From Onthophagus taurus (Eukaryota; Arthropoda; Insecta; Coleoptera; Scarabaeidae), in contig NC_091971.1 of assembly GCF_036711975.1 (NCBI RefSeq), forward strand, positions 5,091,501 through 5,155,500: DNA of 64,000 nucleotides, read 5' to 3'. The position numbers were made by a program, and so were the translations under genes. Within the stretch, counting starts at the first letter, position 1. Every line of letters begins with the position of its first letter. Of the stretch, positions 35,332-48,605 are shown piece after piece. The notes below the pieces were generated by a model. The model was not told the origin of the DNA. It saw nothing but the letters and a program-made list of their open reading frames with translations, and ran no database searches.

Positions 35332-38300
35332 TTATATCAACCAATTGTTGAGACATAAAAAACTCCACTTCAATATCAAATACACAAAATAGAATTTAAC
35401 AAATCGATCCAATAAATATAATCTAAAACGAAAAAATAATTACTTAAAGTATTATTATTAATTTCATAAATTACATTTTTCCCCGAAATCGATAAAACTC
35501 ATAATTCTCCGAATTATCTTTAACCAAATACTTTTTGGTGATTTGTTGAGTGTGAAAAGCGTACTCTTTTAAATCGATCGATTTCGACATGATGCCATAA
35601 AAAACTTCTTTATCAGCTTTATTAAGTTTTTCTTCCAGTTTAATGCAATTACCGTTAGCAAAGGTCCATTTTTTCACAATAAAGTCTTGTAGAGTTTGAA
35701 ACGTTTGTAGTATTCGCTTTTGTATGTTAATCAAGCTTAAAAAAATTAAAATCAAATTTAGTCATTTAATTAGAAGTCGCACTTACAAAGGTTTCTGTAA
35801 AAACATAATTAATAAAAAATCGATTATTAAAGCGGGAATAATTTGGAATAAAAACGAACAAATTAAGAAAACGTAATAAGATTTTGTAACGTAAGCCCCG
35901 GGATGCCAAAGAACGTGTTTAAACGGGTATTTAAGTCCTTGCTCTGTGTATGCTTCTATGATTTCACGCCAAGTATACGGGTATTTACGACCACTTGTTA
36001 AATTAATCGTGGGAGTTATTGCATAACTAAAATAATAAGAAATAAAGATTGAAATAAATGTTAAATAATATTTACGTTGTATTTGCTCTTTCGTATCCAC
36101 TGCATATTATGGTGTTTATGGCGAAATCTACGGGGATTGTTTCGGGGACACTATCTTGATCCATTAAGCATACCTTTAAAACCCCTGTTCCAGCAGCTGT
36201 AAATAATCCTAAAGGGCCGTTAAAATTATCCACCCAACCCGGAGTTGGTTCGCACAAAGAAGGAACAACTAATTAAAAAATTACGAAGAATTAAATTGAA
36301 TTAATTTAATTTTAAACGTACCAATAGAAGGTCTTGTTATAATTATTGGTATTTTATCACCCATATCGATTGCTATCAATTCGGCAAGTCTTTTAGTAAA
36401 TGTGTAAGTATTTGGATGAGAACCTAATATTCTAAAAAAAAATTATATAACCTAATATATCTCTTTAAAAGGGTTTAAATGAAAATTAAGAAATGATTTT
36501 GATTAAAGCTAACATTGATCTTTAAAATGATGTATGAAACATGTTAGGTTGGATTATGAAAATTATTAGATATGTTCGTTTTACGTTTTCAACTTAATTT
36601 GAAAATGTTAAGATGTAAGGTGAAACTTAAACAATCGTAGAAGGGGTATTTATGGAAATTAAGAAATGATTTTGGTACTAAATTAAAGCTGAAACATTCC
36701 TCTTTAAAATGATGTATGAAACATGTTGGGTTGTATTATGAAAATTATTAGATAAAGTATTTGTAACATTTTCGGCTTAATGTCGAAATGTCAAAATGTA
36801 AGGTGAAGCTTAAAAACTTGCAGAAGGGGTATTTATGGAAATTAAGAAATGATTTTAGTACCAAATTGAAGCTGAAACATTCCTCTTTAAAATGATGTAT
36901 GATACATATTAGGTTGTATTATAAAAATTATTAGATATGTTTGTTTTACATTTTCAACTTAATTTCAAAATGTTAAAATGTAAGGTGAAACTTAAAAAAT
37001 TGTAGAAGGGATATTTATGGAAATTAAGAAATGATTTTGGTATTAAATTAAAGCTGAAACGTTCGCCTTTAAAGTGATGTATGAAACATGTTGGGTTGTA
37101 TTATGAAAATTATTAGATAAAGTATTTGTAACATTTTCGGCTTAATCTCGAAATGTCAAAATGCAAGGTGAAACTTAAAACGTTGAGGAAGGGGTATTTA
37201 TGGAAATTAAGAAATGATTTTAGTACCAAATTAAAGCTGAAACATTCCTCTTTAAAATGATGTATGATACATATTAGGTGGTATTATAAAAATTATTAGG
37301 TATGTTTGTTTTACATTTTCAACTTAATTTCAAAATGTTAAAATGTAAGGTGAAACTTAAACAATCGTAGAAGCGATATTTATGGAAATTAAGAAACGAT
37401 TTTGGTACTAAATTAAAGTTGAAACATTCCTCTTTAAAATGATGTATGAAACATGTTGGGTTGTATTATGAAAATTATTAGATAAAGTATTTGTAACATT
37501 TTCGGCTTAATGTCGAAATGTCAAAATGCAAGGTGAAACTTAAAAAGTTACGAAAGGGGTATTTATGGAAATTAAGAAATAATTTTAGTGCCAAATTAAA
37601 GCTGAAACATTCCTCTTTAAACTGGTGTATGATACATATTAGGTTGTATTATAAAAATTATTAGATATGTTTATTTTACATTTTCAACTTAATTTTAAAA
37701 TGTTATAATGTAAGGTGAAACTTAAAAAATTGTAGAACTGATATTTATGGAAATTAAGAAATGATTTTGGTATTAAATTAAAGCTGAAACATTCGCCTTT
37801 AAAGTGATGTATGAAACATGTTGGGTTGTATTATGAAAATTATTAGATAAAGTATTTGTAATATTTTCGGCTTAATCTCGAAATGTCAAAATGCAAGGTG
37901 AAACTTAAAAACTTGCAGAAGGGGTATTTATGGAAATTAAGAAATGATTTTGGTACTAAATTAAAGCTGAAACATCCCTCTTTAAAATGATGTATGAAAC
38001 ATGTTGGGTTGTATTATGAAAATTATTAGATAAAGTATTTGTAACATTTTCGGCTTAATGTCGAAATGTCAAAATGCAAGGTGAAACTTAAAAAGTTACG
38101 AAAGGGGTATTTATGGAAATTAAGAAATGATTTTAGTACCAAATTAAAGCTGAAACATTCCTCTTTAAAATGATGTATGATACATATTAGGTTGTATTAT
38201 AAAAATTATTAGATATGTTTGTTTTACATTTTCAACTTAATTTCAAAATGTCAAAATGTAAGATGAAACTTAAAAAATTGTAGAACTGATATTTATGGAA

Positions 38301-39540
38301 ATTAAGGAATGATTTTGGTACTAAATTAAAGCTGAAACATTCCTCTTTAAAATGATGTATGAAACATGTTGGGTTGTATTATGAAAATTATTAGATAAAG
38401 TATTTGTAACATTTTCGGCTTAATCTCGAAATGTCAAAATGCAAGGTGAAACTTAAAAAGTTACGAAAGGGGTATTTATGGAAGTTAAGAAATGATTTTA
38501 GTACCAAATTAAAGCTGAAACATTCCTCTTTAAACTGGTGTATGATACATATTAGGTTGTATCATAAAAATTATTAGATATGTTTGTTTTACATTTTCAA
38601 CTTAATTTCAAAATGTCAAAATGTAAGATGAAACTTAAAAAATTGTAGAAGGGATATTTATGGAAATTAAGAAATGATTTTGGTACTAAATTAAAGCTGA
38701 AACATTCCTCTTTAAAATGATGTATGATACATATTAGGTTGTATCATAAAAATTATTAGATATCTTTGTTTTACGTTTTGAACTTAATTTCAGAATGTAA
38801 AGAATGTTGTAGCGCCAAATTTGATATTAAAATAAGAAAAAATATTTACTTTTTAGTAATTTTAGATAATGATTTATCATCCATCCACTCGACCATGTCA
38901 ATAATTTTATAAGGATCAACATCCATCGGGTACACTTTCTCCTCCATATTTTTAATTTCAACATTACAAAAAGCTGTGGATAAATGAACAACAGACTGAA
39001 AAATAAATTGTTACTAATTCTCCATATAAGTGACAAAATTCACCTTCAATTCTTTTATGTTCATACAAAACTTAAATAATTGATGTGTTGACTTGGTATT
39101 CGTAATAACTGCTTCTTTCAATGGAAGATCCATCCTAACCGACGCAGCAAGATGAAACACAACCGATACCTCGTTAATTAACTTTTCTTTATCACTTTCA
39201 GACATATCGAAATCTTCTTTGGTTATATCCCCGCTGATTGCTTCAATTTTTTCGTAAGCTTTTTGAGTCATATTGTGAAAAGTGAATATCTTAAAAATTT
39301 GTTTTATTTATTAATATTAACTTAAATATTAGAAATTGTAAAATAACTCACAGTGTTCTCGGTTAATTGCTTAATTCTTTCTTGTGGAGCACAACCTTTC
39401 TTAAAACGCATCAAAATGTAGATTTTTTTAATATCGGGTAAACTTCTAACTAATTTTTCTAATAGAACTTTTCCCATAAAACCCGTTGCTCCTGTTACAA
39501 ACACCGTTTTTCCTTTATAAAACTCTGTGATGGGACTCAT
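35332..39540 (-). CDS. FAR: Fatty acyl-CoA reductase, FAR-4
   Basis: Exons in transcript order: 39540-39352, 39289-39044, 38995-38850, 36431-36322, 36268-36076, 36026-35787, 35735-35475, 35422-35332; total 1476 bp (491 residues), GT/AG throughout. Same reaction and domain order as its neighbours: TGATGFMG near residue 17, YTFTK in exon 4a, FAR_C with [20 protein letters not shown], and a final membrane exon ([18 protein letters not shown]). Exon sizes 189, 246, 146, 110, 193 equal those of FAR-3, showing tandem duplication. Intron 3 (2.4 kb) holds satellite E; the same intron in FAR-1 holds satellite B. Confidence 0.94.
36475..38810. repeat. Satellite E: ~182-bp monomers in alternating dimers, in FAR-4 intron 3
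   Basis: TATTTATGGAAATTAAG recurs about 12 times at 181-184 bp. Two monomer types largely alternate: one with GAAACATGTTGGGTTGTATT and GATAAAGTATTTGTAAC, the other with GATACATATTAGGTTGTATT and TTACATTTTCAACTTAATTT. The working unit is therefore a ~365-bp dimer. Confidence 0.95.
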
Positions 39541-39591
39541 TTTGTATCGATTTAAAAATTGATCTAAAAATAAAATTTCGCCAGTGATTTT

Positions 39592-39600
39592 CTTTTTATA
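39592..39600 (-). promoter_or_regulatory. TATA box of FAR-4
   Basis: TATAAAAAG on the minus strand about 52 bp before the start codon, in the same relative setting as in FAR-3. Confidence 0.5.
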
Positions 39601-40192
39601 TTAACTTTGAAAATACCCCTATTTATGCATATCATGATCCATTACAATAATTTATACTGCTTGTATGGTAACAGTTTTTTAATGAATATTGCAAAGACTT
39701 CAAAATATTTTTTTGTTATTGTAATCTGCGCATTAATTGCGAATTTGAAGTAGATTCTAATAAATATTAATTTGTTATTGTTTTTTATCGATTTGTGGTT
39801 AATTAAATTAGTGATGTAATAAAAGTTTTGATAAATTAAAAATAATATATTTTTAAATTAATTGACATTCCAGTTTTTTGAACCATTTCGTAAAACATTC
39901 CCAGAAATTGTTCCCATTTACAGGAAACTGTTAATTTAATTTCTTTGACGACACTAAAAAAAAGTTTATTTTTAGCTTTATTCTAAAATCCATATTTTTT
40001 ATATATTTATAATAATAACTAAGATAATCGATATTTTTATTTTGAGATTTTTGAGATTAGCAGTTTCTCGAAAAACGAGATCATGACATGTAAGCTACTT
40101 TTTTTCTAACTCTTATAGTTTCCGAGATTATATTCCGACATCGAATTTGAACCACCCTGTATACATAGGTATAAAAACTACACTTATTTTAT
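39601..40192. other. Intergenic spacer between ABCC-1 and FAR-4
   Basis: AT-rich. A GAACCACCCTGTATAC word near 40149 resembles the end of a mariner-like MITE, but no partner end was found. No gene seen. Confidence 0.35.
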
Positions 40193-43100
40193 TTAATGCA
40201 ATTTATTTTTTCGGAGCATTTCAAAAAACAGCCCTTTTTTACATAATAAACTATTCGGATCTCCTTTTTCGACAATTTCTCCGTCATTGACAACAAAAAT
40301 TAAATCACAATCCATCACTGTTTGAATTCTATGAGCTATTATTAATACTGTAGAATTATTACAAGTTTTTTTAATAATTTGATGAATTAAATGTTCAATC
40401 TCCAAGTCAACATTAGCAGTTGCCTCATCCATAATTAAAATTTTGTTTTTTAATAAAATGGCTCTTATTAAACAAATAAGTTGTTTTTCTCCTAAACTTA
40501 AATCGTTGTTTGATATTAAAGTATCAAGTCCAGAGGGAAATTTTGAAAAAATATTTTTTAATCCTACTTTATCCAGAGTTTCCCATAAAAATACGTCGCT
40601 TAGCTGTTGAAAAATATCTAAATTTTTGCGTAAAGTCCCAGAAAAAATTATCGGATCTTGAGGAATTACTGAAATTTTCGACCGCAACGTTTTTAAAGGA
40701 ACTTTTTTAACATCAACATCATCTATTATTATAACCCCATCAAACTCCATCAATCGCATCAAAGCGAAATACAAAGAAGATTTCCCAGCACCAGTTCTCC
40801 CAACAATTCCAACTTTATCTTTAGATTTAATTTCAAAATTTACGTTGTTCAAAACATAATTAACAGAAACATTTTTAAACTGAATATTCCCATTTTCGGG
40901 CCACGTTTTCTTCAAAATCACCTCTTTATTCATTTCAACTTCAGATTTTAACTCTAAATATTCGCTTAATCTTTCAACTGAGGTCATCGTAACGTTAACT
41001 TCACAACTTTGCCTTACACACCATTGAACCATTGACATTAATGATATCGATTGAGTTATTGCGAGCCCAATTGTACCAGGTTGAACACCTAAACATTAAG
41101 TTTAATAAAAATAATTAAAATTTATTAACAACAAAAATACCTTGAATAAAAAAGAAACTAAAAGTGACAATTGTTGTTAATAAAAGAATTAAAACGTCGA
41201 TTAAAAATCGAAACGTAAAAACGCTCGATAAGTACATAAACCATGCTGATGTGTGAACATCTTGTAAATCATCGAATATTTTTTTGTAATTTTCTTCCTT
41301 TTTGAAAGCTCGAATAGTTATTAAACCTTCTAAAGTAGTCTTTATGTGAGTGTATAAAGGACTTTTTGCTAAAAAAACAATAAATTAATAGTTTAATTAA
41401 CTCATTACTTAATAGAAACTTACTCGCTCCTTCAAGTCTTTTAATCGCCACGATAAATGGTAAATACACTTTACTTATAAAATAAAATAAAATTGCTAAA
41501 GTTGTCATAATTACACAAAACCAATAATTAATGATACTTTTTATAATAAAAACACCCAAAAGTGTTAAGATCAACTAAAACAATAAAATTTCTTTTATTT
41601 TAGATTGTATTTGTTTGATTTTGCTAACCAAGATGGTGTCAATGCTGACTGTATGCAGATAATCGTCAATTAATCCAAGATCTTTTGAGAATCGATTAAT
41701 TATTCTTCCAGAAGAATTTAAGTGAAAAAAACTAAGCGGTGATGAAATGATTTTTTCAAAAATTGCGTTATGAAATTTTTCTGCACAAGTAACAAACAAT
41801 AAATAGTATGATGTTATTGATATTATCGATGTGGTTATAATAAATAAAATAATACTTGATAAAGAAATCAAATAATGTTGTCGAGCGGTATCAGTTATGG
41901 TGTTATTTACAAGATTTTTATCAATGTTGCTCCTAAAACACAAATTTAAAATAGGTGTTAAATTTGTAATAAAAGACATTAATTTTTTTTGTTTAGATAT
42001 TGTATTATTAAGAAAAATCAGGTTGAATAATCTAAAACGTCTAAACGCTTCGAATTTGATTCTATTTATAAAAATCTTTCAGATATCATCACATTATTTT
42101 TATAGCTCATTCAAAAATATAATCTTTGAGCTTTAATTTGAGATATAAGTCAATTTCTAACTCCTCAAAATGAGATTAGGAGGATTTTTTTTAATTTTTA
42201 CTTTTCTGACATAACCTAAATTAACAGGTTTTCGAATTTGATTCTTTTTCTAAAAATTTTTCAGATATCATCACATTATTTTTATAGCTCATTCTAAAAT
42301 AGAATCTTTGAACTTTATTTTGAGATATGCGTCAATTTTTAACTCCTCAAAATGAGATTAGGAGGATTTTTTTTAATTTTTGCTTTTTCTGACATAACCC
42401 AAATTAACAGGTTTTCGAATTTGATTCTTTTTCTAAAAATTTTTTACATATCATCACATTATTTTTATAGCTCATTCAAAAATAGAATCTTTCAGCTTTA
42501 TTTTGAGATATAAGTCAATTTCTAACTCCTCAAAATGAGATTAGGAAGATTTTTTTCATTTTTACTTTTCTGACATAACCTCAATTAACAGGTTTTCAAA
42601 TTTGATTCTTTTTCTAAAAATCTTTCAGATATCATCACATTATTTTTATAGCTCATTCTAAAATAGAATCTTTGAACTTTATTTTGAGATATGACATGTG
42701 TCAATTTTTAACTCCTCAAAATGAGATTAGGAGGATTTTTTTAATTTTTGCTTTTTCTGACATAACCCAAATTAACAGGTTTTCGAATTTGATTCTTTTT
42801 CTAAAAATTTTTCACATATCATCACATTATTTTTATAGCTCATTCAAAAATAGAATCTTTCAGCTTTATTTTGAGATATAAGTCAATTTCTAACTCCTCA
42901 AAATGAGATTAGGAAGATTTTTTTAATTTTTACTTTTCTGACATAACCTAAATTAACAGATTTTCGAATTTGATTCTTTTTCTAAAAATTTTTCAGATAT
43001 CATCTCATTATTTTTATAGCTCATTCTAATATAGAATCTTTGCACTTTATTTTGAGATATAAGTCAATTTCTAACTCCTCAAAGTGAGATTAGGAGAATT

Positions 43101-46100
43101 TTTTTAATTTTTACTTTTCTGACATAACCTAAATTAACAGGTTTTCAAATTTGATTCTTTTTTTAAAAATTTTTCAGATATCATCTCATTATTTTTATAG
43201 CTCATTCTAAAATAGAATGTTTGAGCTTTATTGTGAGATATAAGTCAATTTCTAACTCCTCAAAATGAGATTAGGAAGATTTTTTTAATTTTTACTTTTC
43301 TGACATAACCTAAATTAACAGGTTTTCGAATTTGATTCTTTTTCTAGAAGTCTTTCAGATATCATCTCATTATTTTTATAGCTCATTCTAAAATAGAATC
43401 TTTGAACTTTATTTTGAGATATGCGTCAATTTTTAACTCCTCAAAATGAGATTAGGAGGATTTTTTTTAATTTTAGCTTTTTCTGACATAACCCAAATTA
43501 ACAGGTTTTCGAATTTGATTCTTTTTCTAAAAATTTTTCAGATATCATCTCATTATTTTTATAGCTCATTCTAAAATAGAATGTTTGAGCTTTATTTTGA
43601 GATATAACTCAACTTCTAACTCCTCAAAATGAGATTAGGAGAATTTTTTTAATTTTTACTTTTCTGACATAACCTAAATTAACAGGTTTTCAAATTTGAT
43701 TCTTTTTCTAAAAATTTTTCAGATATCATCTCATTATTTTTATAGCTCATTCTAAAATAGAATCTTTCAGCTTTATTTTGAGATATAAGTCAATTTCTAA
43801 CTCCTCAAAATGAGATTAGGAGGATTTTTTTTAATTTTTGATTTTTCTGACATAACCCAAATTAACAGGTTTTCGAATTTGATTCTTTTTCTAAAAATTT
43901 TTTACATATCATCACATTATTTTTATAGCTCATTCAAAAATAGAACCTTTCAGCTTTATTTTGAGATATAAGTCAATTTCTAACTCCTCAAAATGAGATT
44001 AGGAAGATTTTTTTAATTTTTACTTTTCTGACATAACCTAAATTAACAGGTTTTCGAATTTGATTCTTTTTCTAAAAATTTTTCAGATATCATCACATTA
44101 TTTTTATAGCTCATTCTAAAATAGAATCTTTGAACTTTATTTTGAGATATGCGTCAATTTTTAACTCCTCAAAATGAGATTAGGAGGTTTTTTTTTTAAT
44201 TTTTGATTTTTCTGACATAACCCAAATTAACAGGTTTTCGAATTTGATTCTTTTTCTAATAATTTTTCACATATCATCACATTATTTTTATAGCTCATTC
44301 TAAAATAGAATCTTTGAACTTTATTTTGAGATATGCGTCAATTTTTAACTCCTCAAAATGAGATTAGGAGGTTTTTTTTTTAATTTTTGATTTTTCTGAC
44401 ATAACCCAAATTAACAGATTTTCGAATTTGATTCTTTTTCTAAAAATTTTTCAGATATCATCTCATTATTTTTATAGCTCATTCTAATATAGAATCTTTG
44501 CACTTTATTTTGAGATATAAGTCAATTTCTAACTCCTCAAAGTGAGATTAGGAGAATTTTTTTAATTTTTACTTTTCTGACATAACCTAAATTAACAGGT
44601 TTTCAAATTTGATTCTTTTTTTAAAAATTTTTCAGATATCATCTCATTATTTTTATAGCTCATTCTAAAATAGAATGTTTGAGCTTTATTGTGAGATATA
44701 AGTCAATTTCTAACTCCTCAAAATGAGATTAGGAAGATTTTTTTAATTTTTACTTTTCTGACATAACCTAAATTAACAGGTTTTCGAATTTGATTCTTTT
44801 TCTAGAAGTCTTTCAGATATCATCTCATTATTTTTATAGCTCATTCTAAAATAGAATCTTTGAACTTTATTTTGAGATATGCGTCAATTTTTAACTCCTC
44901 AAAATGAGATTAGGAGGATTTTTTTTAATTTTAGCTTTTTCTGACATAACCCAAATTAACAGGTTTTCGAATTTGATTCTTTTTCTAAAAATTTTTCAGA
45001 TATCATCTCATTATTTTTATAGCTCATTCTAAAATAGAATGTTTGAGCTTTATTTTGAGATATAACTCAACTTCTAACTCCTCAAAATGAGATTAGGAGA
45101 ATTTTTTTAATTTTTACTTTTCCGACATAACCTAAATTAACAGGTTTTCGAATTTGATTCTTTTTCTAGAAATTTTTCAGATATAATCACATTATTTTTA
45201 TAGCTCATTCTAAAATAGAATCTTTCAGCTTTATTTTGAGATATAAGTCAATTTCTAACTCCTCAAAATGAGATTAGGAGGATTTATTAATTTTTGCTTT
45301 TTCTGACATAACCCAAATTAACAGGTTTTCGAATTTGATTCTTTTTCTAAAAATTTTTCACATATCATGACATTATTTTTATAGCTCATTCAAAAATAGA
45401 ATCTTTCAGCTTTATTTTGAGATATAAGTCAATTTCTAACTCCTCAAAATGAGATTAGAAAGATTTTTTTAATTTTTACTTTTCTGACATAACCTAAATT
45501 AACAGGTTTTCAAATTTGATTCTTTTTCTAAAAATTTTTCAGATATCATCACATTATTTTTATAGCTCATTCTAAAATAGAATCTTTGAACTTTATTTTG
45601 AGATATGCGTCAATTTTTAACTCCTCAAAATGAGATTAGGAGGATTTTTTTTAATTTTTGCTTTTTCTGACATAACCCAAATTAACAGATTTTCGAATTT
45701 GATTCTTTTTCTAATAATTTTTCACATATCATCACATTATTTTTATAGCTCATTCAAAAATAGAATCTTTAAGCTTTAATTTGAGATATAAGCCAATTTC
45801 TAACTCTACAAAATGAGATCAGGACGATTTTTATAATATTTTCTTTTTCTGATATAATACTTCAAACAATTTATCTCCCAAAAAAAATAGCTTTTTTAAA
45901 TAAAACTTACCAATATCCAAGTCCTACATCAAACGTAGCATTACCCACTATAAAAAATATGGTAAATAAAAAAATTAAGATATGTACATAAAAATTTGAT
46001 CCAAAATACTTTTTATAAACCCCAAAATTTACAGTTCCTTTTCGATAATCTTCCTTAACACCTTCAAATTTCCATCTTTCAAGGTGTTCTTGTGGTGTTT

Positions 46101-48401
46101 TAATTTCTTTACTTAATTCCTTAATATTATTTTCAGCAAAATTAATCTGCAATCTACTCTTATTTTGCTCATTGTGACTTTTAAGAATTAATTTACCATT
46201 TTGAACCACATAAACGCAATCAACGTAATTCAAATATTCAATCTGATTCAAAACTAACACAACGCATTTTTTTCTAAGAAATTTCTTAACGCATTCGTTA
46301 AATATAAATTGAGCAACTTGTGAATCAATAGAAGATAAGATATCGTCTAAAAGATAAATATCTGCATCTTTATACAAAGCCCGAGCTAAATTTATTCGTG
46401 CTTTTTGACCTCCACTTAAATTTGATCCGTTTTCAACGACTTTAAATTCGTCTCCTTTAAAAAGAGTGAGAAGATCGTGTTCTAAAGCACAAATTTTTAG
46501 GATTTTTTTGTATTTTTTTGAATTATAAGGTTCTTCAAATAATATATTTTCTTTTATCGTTCCTTTAAAAAGCCATGGTTCTTGGCTACAATAAGAAATT
46601 ATTCCGTTCACTTTAATTACTCCAACAATAAAATTTTCTTTTAAAATCGTTTTCAAAAATGATGATTTTCCACTACCGACATTTCCAATTAAAGCGACTA
46701 ATTCGGGTTTTGTTATGCTTAACGAGATATCGTTTAAAACATTATCTTTAGAATTTTCATTCCATTTCGAGTAAACATTTTTTAATGTTATTCCATAGTT
46801 TGTTATTTTTGTATCTTCAATTTTAGTTATTTCATTTATTTGTAGAAATTCTTCGATTCTTTTTACACTTACAATAGCTTCTCCCCAACGAAATAAAGTT
46901 TGAGGAAAAAATTTATTTAATTGCATCGTTAATAAATTATAAGAAGCAACTAAACCGAATACGTAACTTGGAGTTAAATGATTTCCAATAAAGGAATATG
47001 TTAATATACTTGAAAATAATGCGAGTTTTGGAAGGAAATACATAAAAGACATTAATAGTGCTAAGAAAATGGAAGTTGAGCGAAGATATTTAATTTCTTT
47101 CCTAAAAAAATAGAATTTGTGGATTAAATTGGGATATGATTTTTGTATAATTACTTTCTAGTTTGTTTTAACATAAAAGTGATTGGTTTCTCCCAAGCTA
47201 AAATTTTGATGGTTTTGATCCCAAAAATGATTTCATTCAACATTTTAATTCTTTCGTCGGTAATTTTCGCCGTTTTTCGTCTCAATGCGGTTAATTTTTT
47301 TCCAATAAAAACTGAAAAAAAAAATCTGGTTCAATTTAAACATTCAAAAAGTCTTTTTTGGTGAATTCATGTCGAGAAAAAGCTAAGGCGGATTTTATTA
47401 TAGCTTGACTCATAATATTGTTCGCCATCGGTAAAGATTAATATTTATTCGATTTTTATTGTTTAATACACCAAAAGGAAATTTCAAAAAGTCGCTCAGT
47501 CCATATTTGTAGAGATTAAATTAGAGATGTAACATGGCTCTGAGATAATTATCACTAAAAATAGCAGACTCACCATGAATAGGAATTATAAAAATAAATA
47601 TAATAACACCAACAATACCAGTCCATCCGATTACGTAAAAAATAATTATTACTACAATAATAATTTGAATAGGACATATCCATAAGTTATTTATTAATGG
47701 TACAAAATAATCGAAACGATTAACGTCGTTTGTTATCAAATTGATAATACGTCCAATGTTTATACCACCACTATCCGACCTTTTACTTATTCTCAAGGAT
47801 TTTCTGTATATCAAAGAGCTACAAGCAATTCTAACTCTCATTCCAAGTAATCTATAATTGTACATACACTGATGTTGACCGATGATTATTGCTAAACTTG
47901 AAAATGTTAAAATACCAGCAGATATAAAAGCGTGAATTTTATGTTTTTCATTTTGTGATTGATCATCTTGGGAAAAATGTTTCATTAAAACGATAAATGA
48001 TAAACATTGAAGTGTTCTGTAATTAAATAAGTCTAAAAATGAACGTGAAAAATTTTAAATTGTACTTAAATACAAGTTCGGTTGCTATTGATAGAGTTGA
48101 GTATAAAAGAAAAGATTTTCCAAAAATTTTGATTACAACTTTCCATAAAGATGGTGATTTTTTTAATTTTTCTTTTTCCCATTCGTGTTCTAAAAGATCT
48201 CCTAAACGATTTGATTGGTGATTAAATAAAAGTGTAAAAAGATCTTTTTCTGATAATTCTTGTTTGTATCTTTTAATAATTGTTGGGATAAACCATCTAA
48301 AAAAAATGTTTAAATCGAATTTTACTGGGTTATTTTACTTACGTGAAAGTACACTTTGAAAATATATTCGCATTTTCTTGAGGATTTATTTTCTCAACCA
48401 T
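40193..48401 (-). CDS. ABC transporter, subfamily C (MRP4-like), ABCC-1
   Basis: Exons in transcript order: 48401-48343, 48296-48066, 48016-47574, 47311-47155, 47101-45911, 41932-41629, 41574-41424, 41368-41141, 41088-40193; total 3660 bp, a clean 1219-residue frame. Full ABCC layout: TMD1 with the coupling segment RYKQELSEKDLFTLL and KITDERIKMLNEIIFGIKTI, NBD1, TMD2, NBD2; no TMD0, as in MRP4. Such pumps use ATP to export organic anions and lipid conjugates across the plasma membrane. NBD1 (Walker A GNVGSGKSS near residue 440) has LSGGQ and LLDD, but Asn where the H-loop His is expected (LVLNQIEYL). NBD2 (GRTGAGKSS near 1020) keeps MDEATANVD and IIAHR, but its signature is LSLGEKQ instead of LSVGQ. 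The intron 41933-45910 is satellite F. The start fits the initiator exon of ABCC-2 in place and length. Confidence 0.9.
41985..45870. repeat. Satellite F: ~182-bp monomer, ~21 copies, in ABCC-1 intron
   Basis: AACTCCTCAAAATGAGATTA recurs 21 times at ~182-bp steps, with TTATTTTTATAGCTCATTC and TCTGACATAACC in each unit. A block of several monomers at about 42957-43640 recurs nearly unchanged at about 44413-45105, including private variants (AAAGTGAGATTAGGAG and TCTAGAAGTCTTTCAG). Confidence 0.95.
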
Positions 48402-48605
48402 GATCGAAGAACTAACAATGAAGAATAAAGAAAATCTTTTATAAGATGTAGTTGGTTGGGCAACTTCTATTACACTCTAAAATTGAAACTAACAGTATTC
48501 AACATAAAATTAAGTATCGTTTTAGTGGTTTTATCAACTTGTTTATTTACTAAGAATAATATAATAAAGTTTATCAAGGGGTCAATAAATTTATTACTCT
48601 TAATT

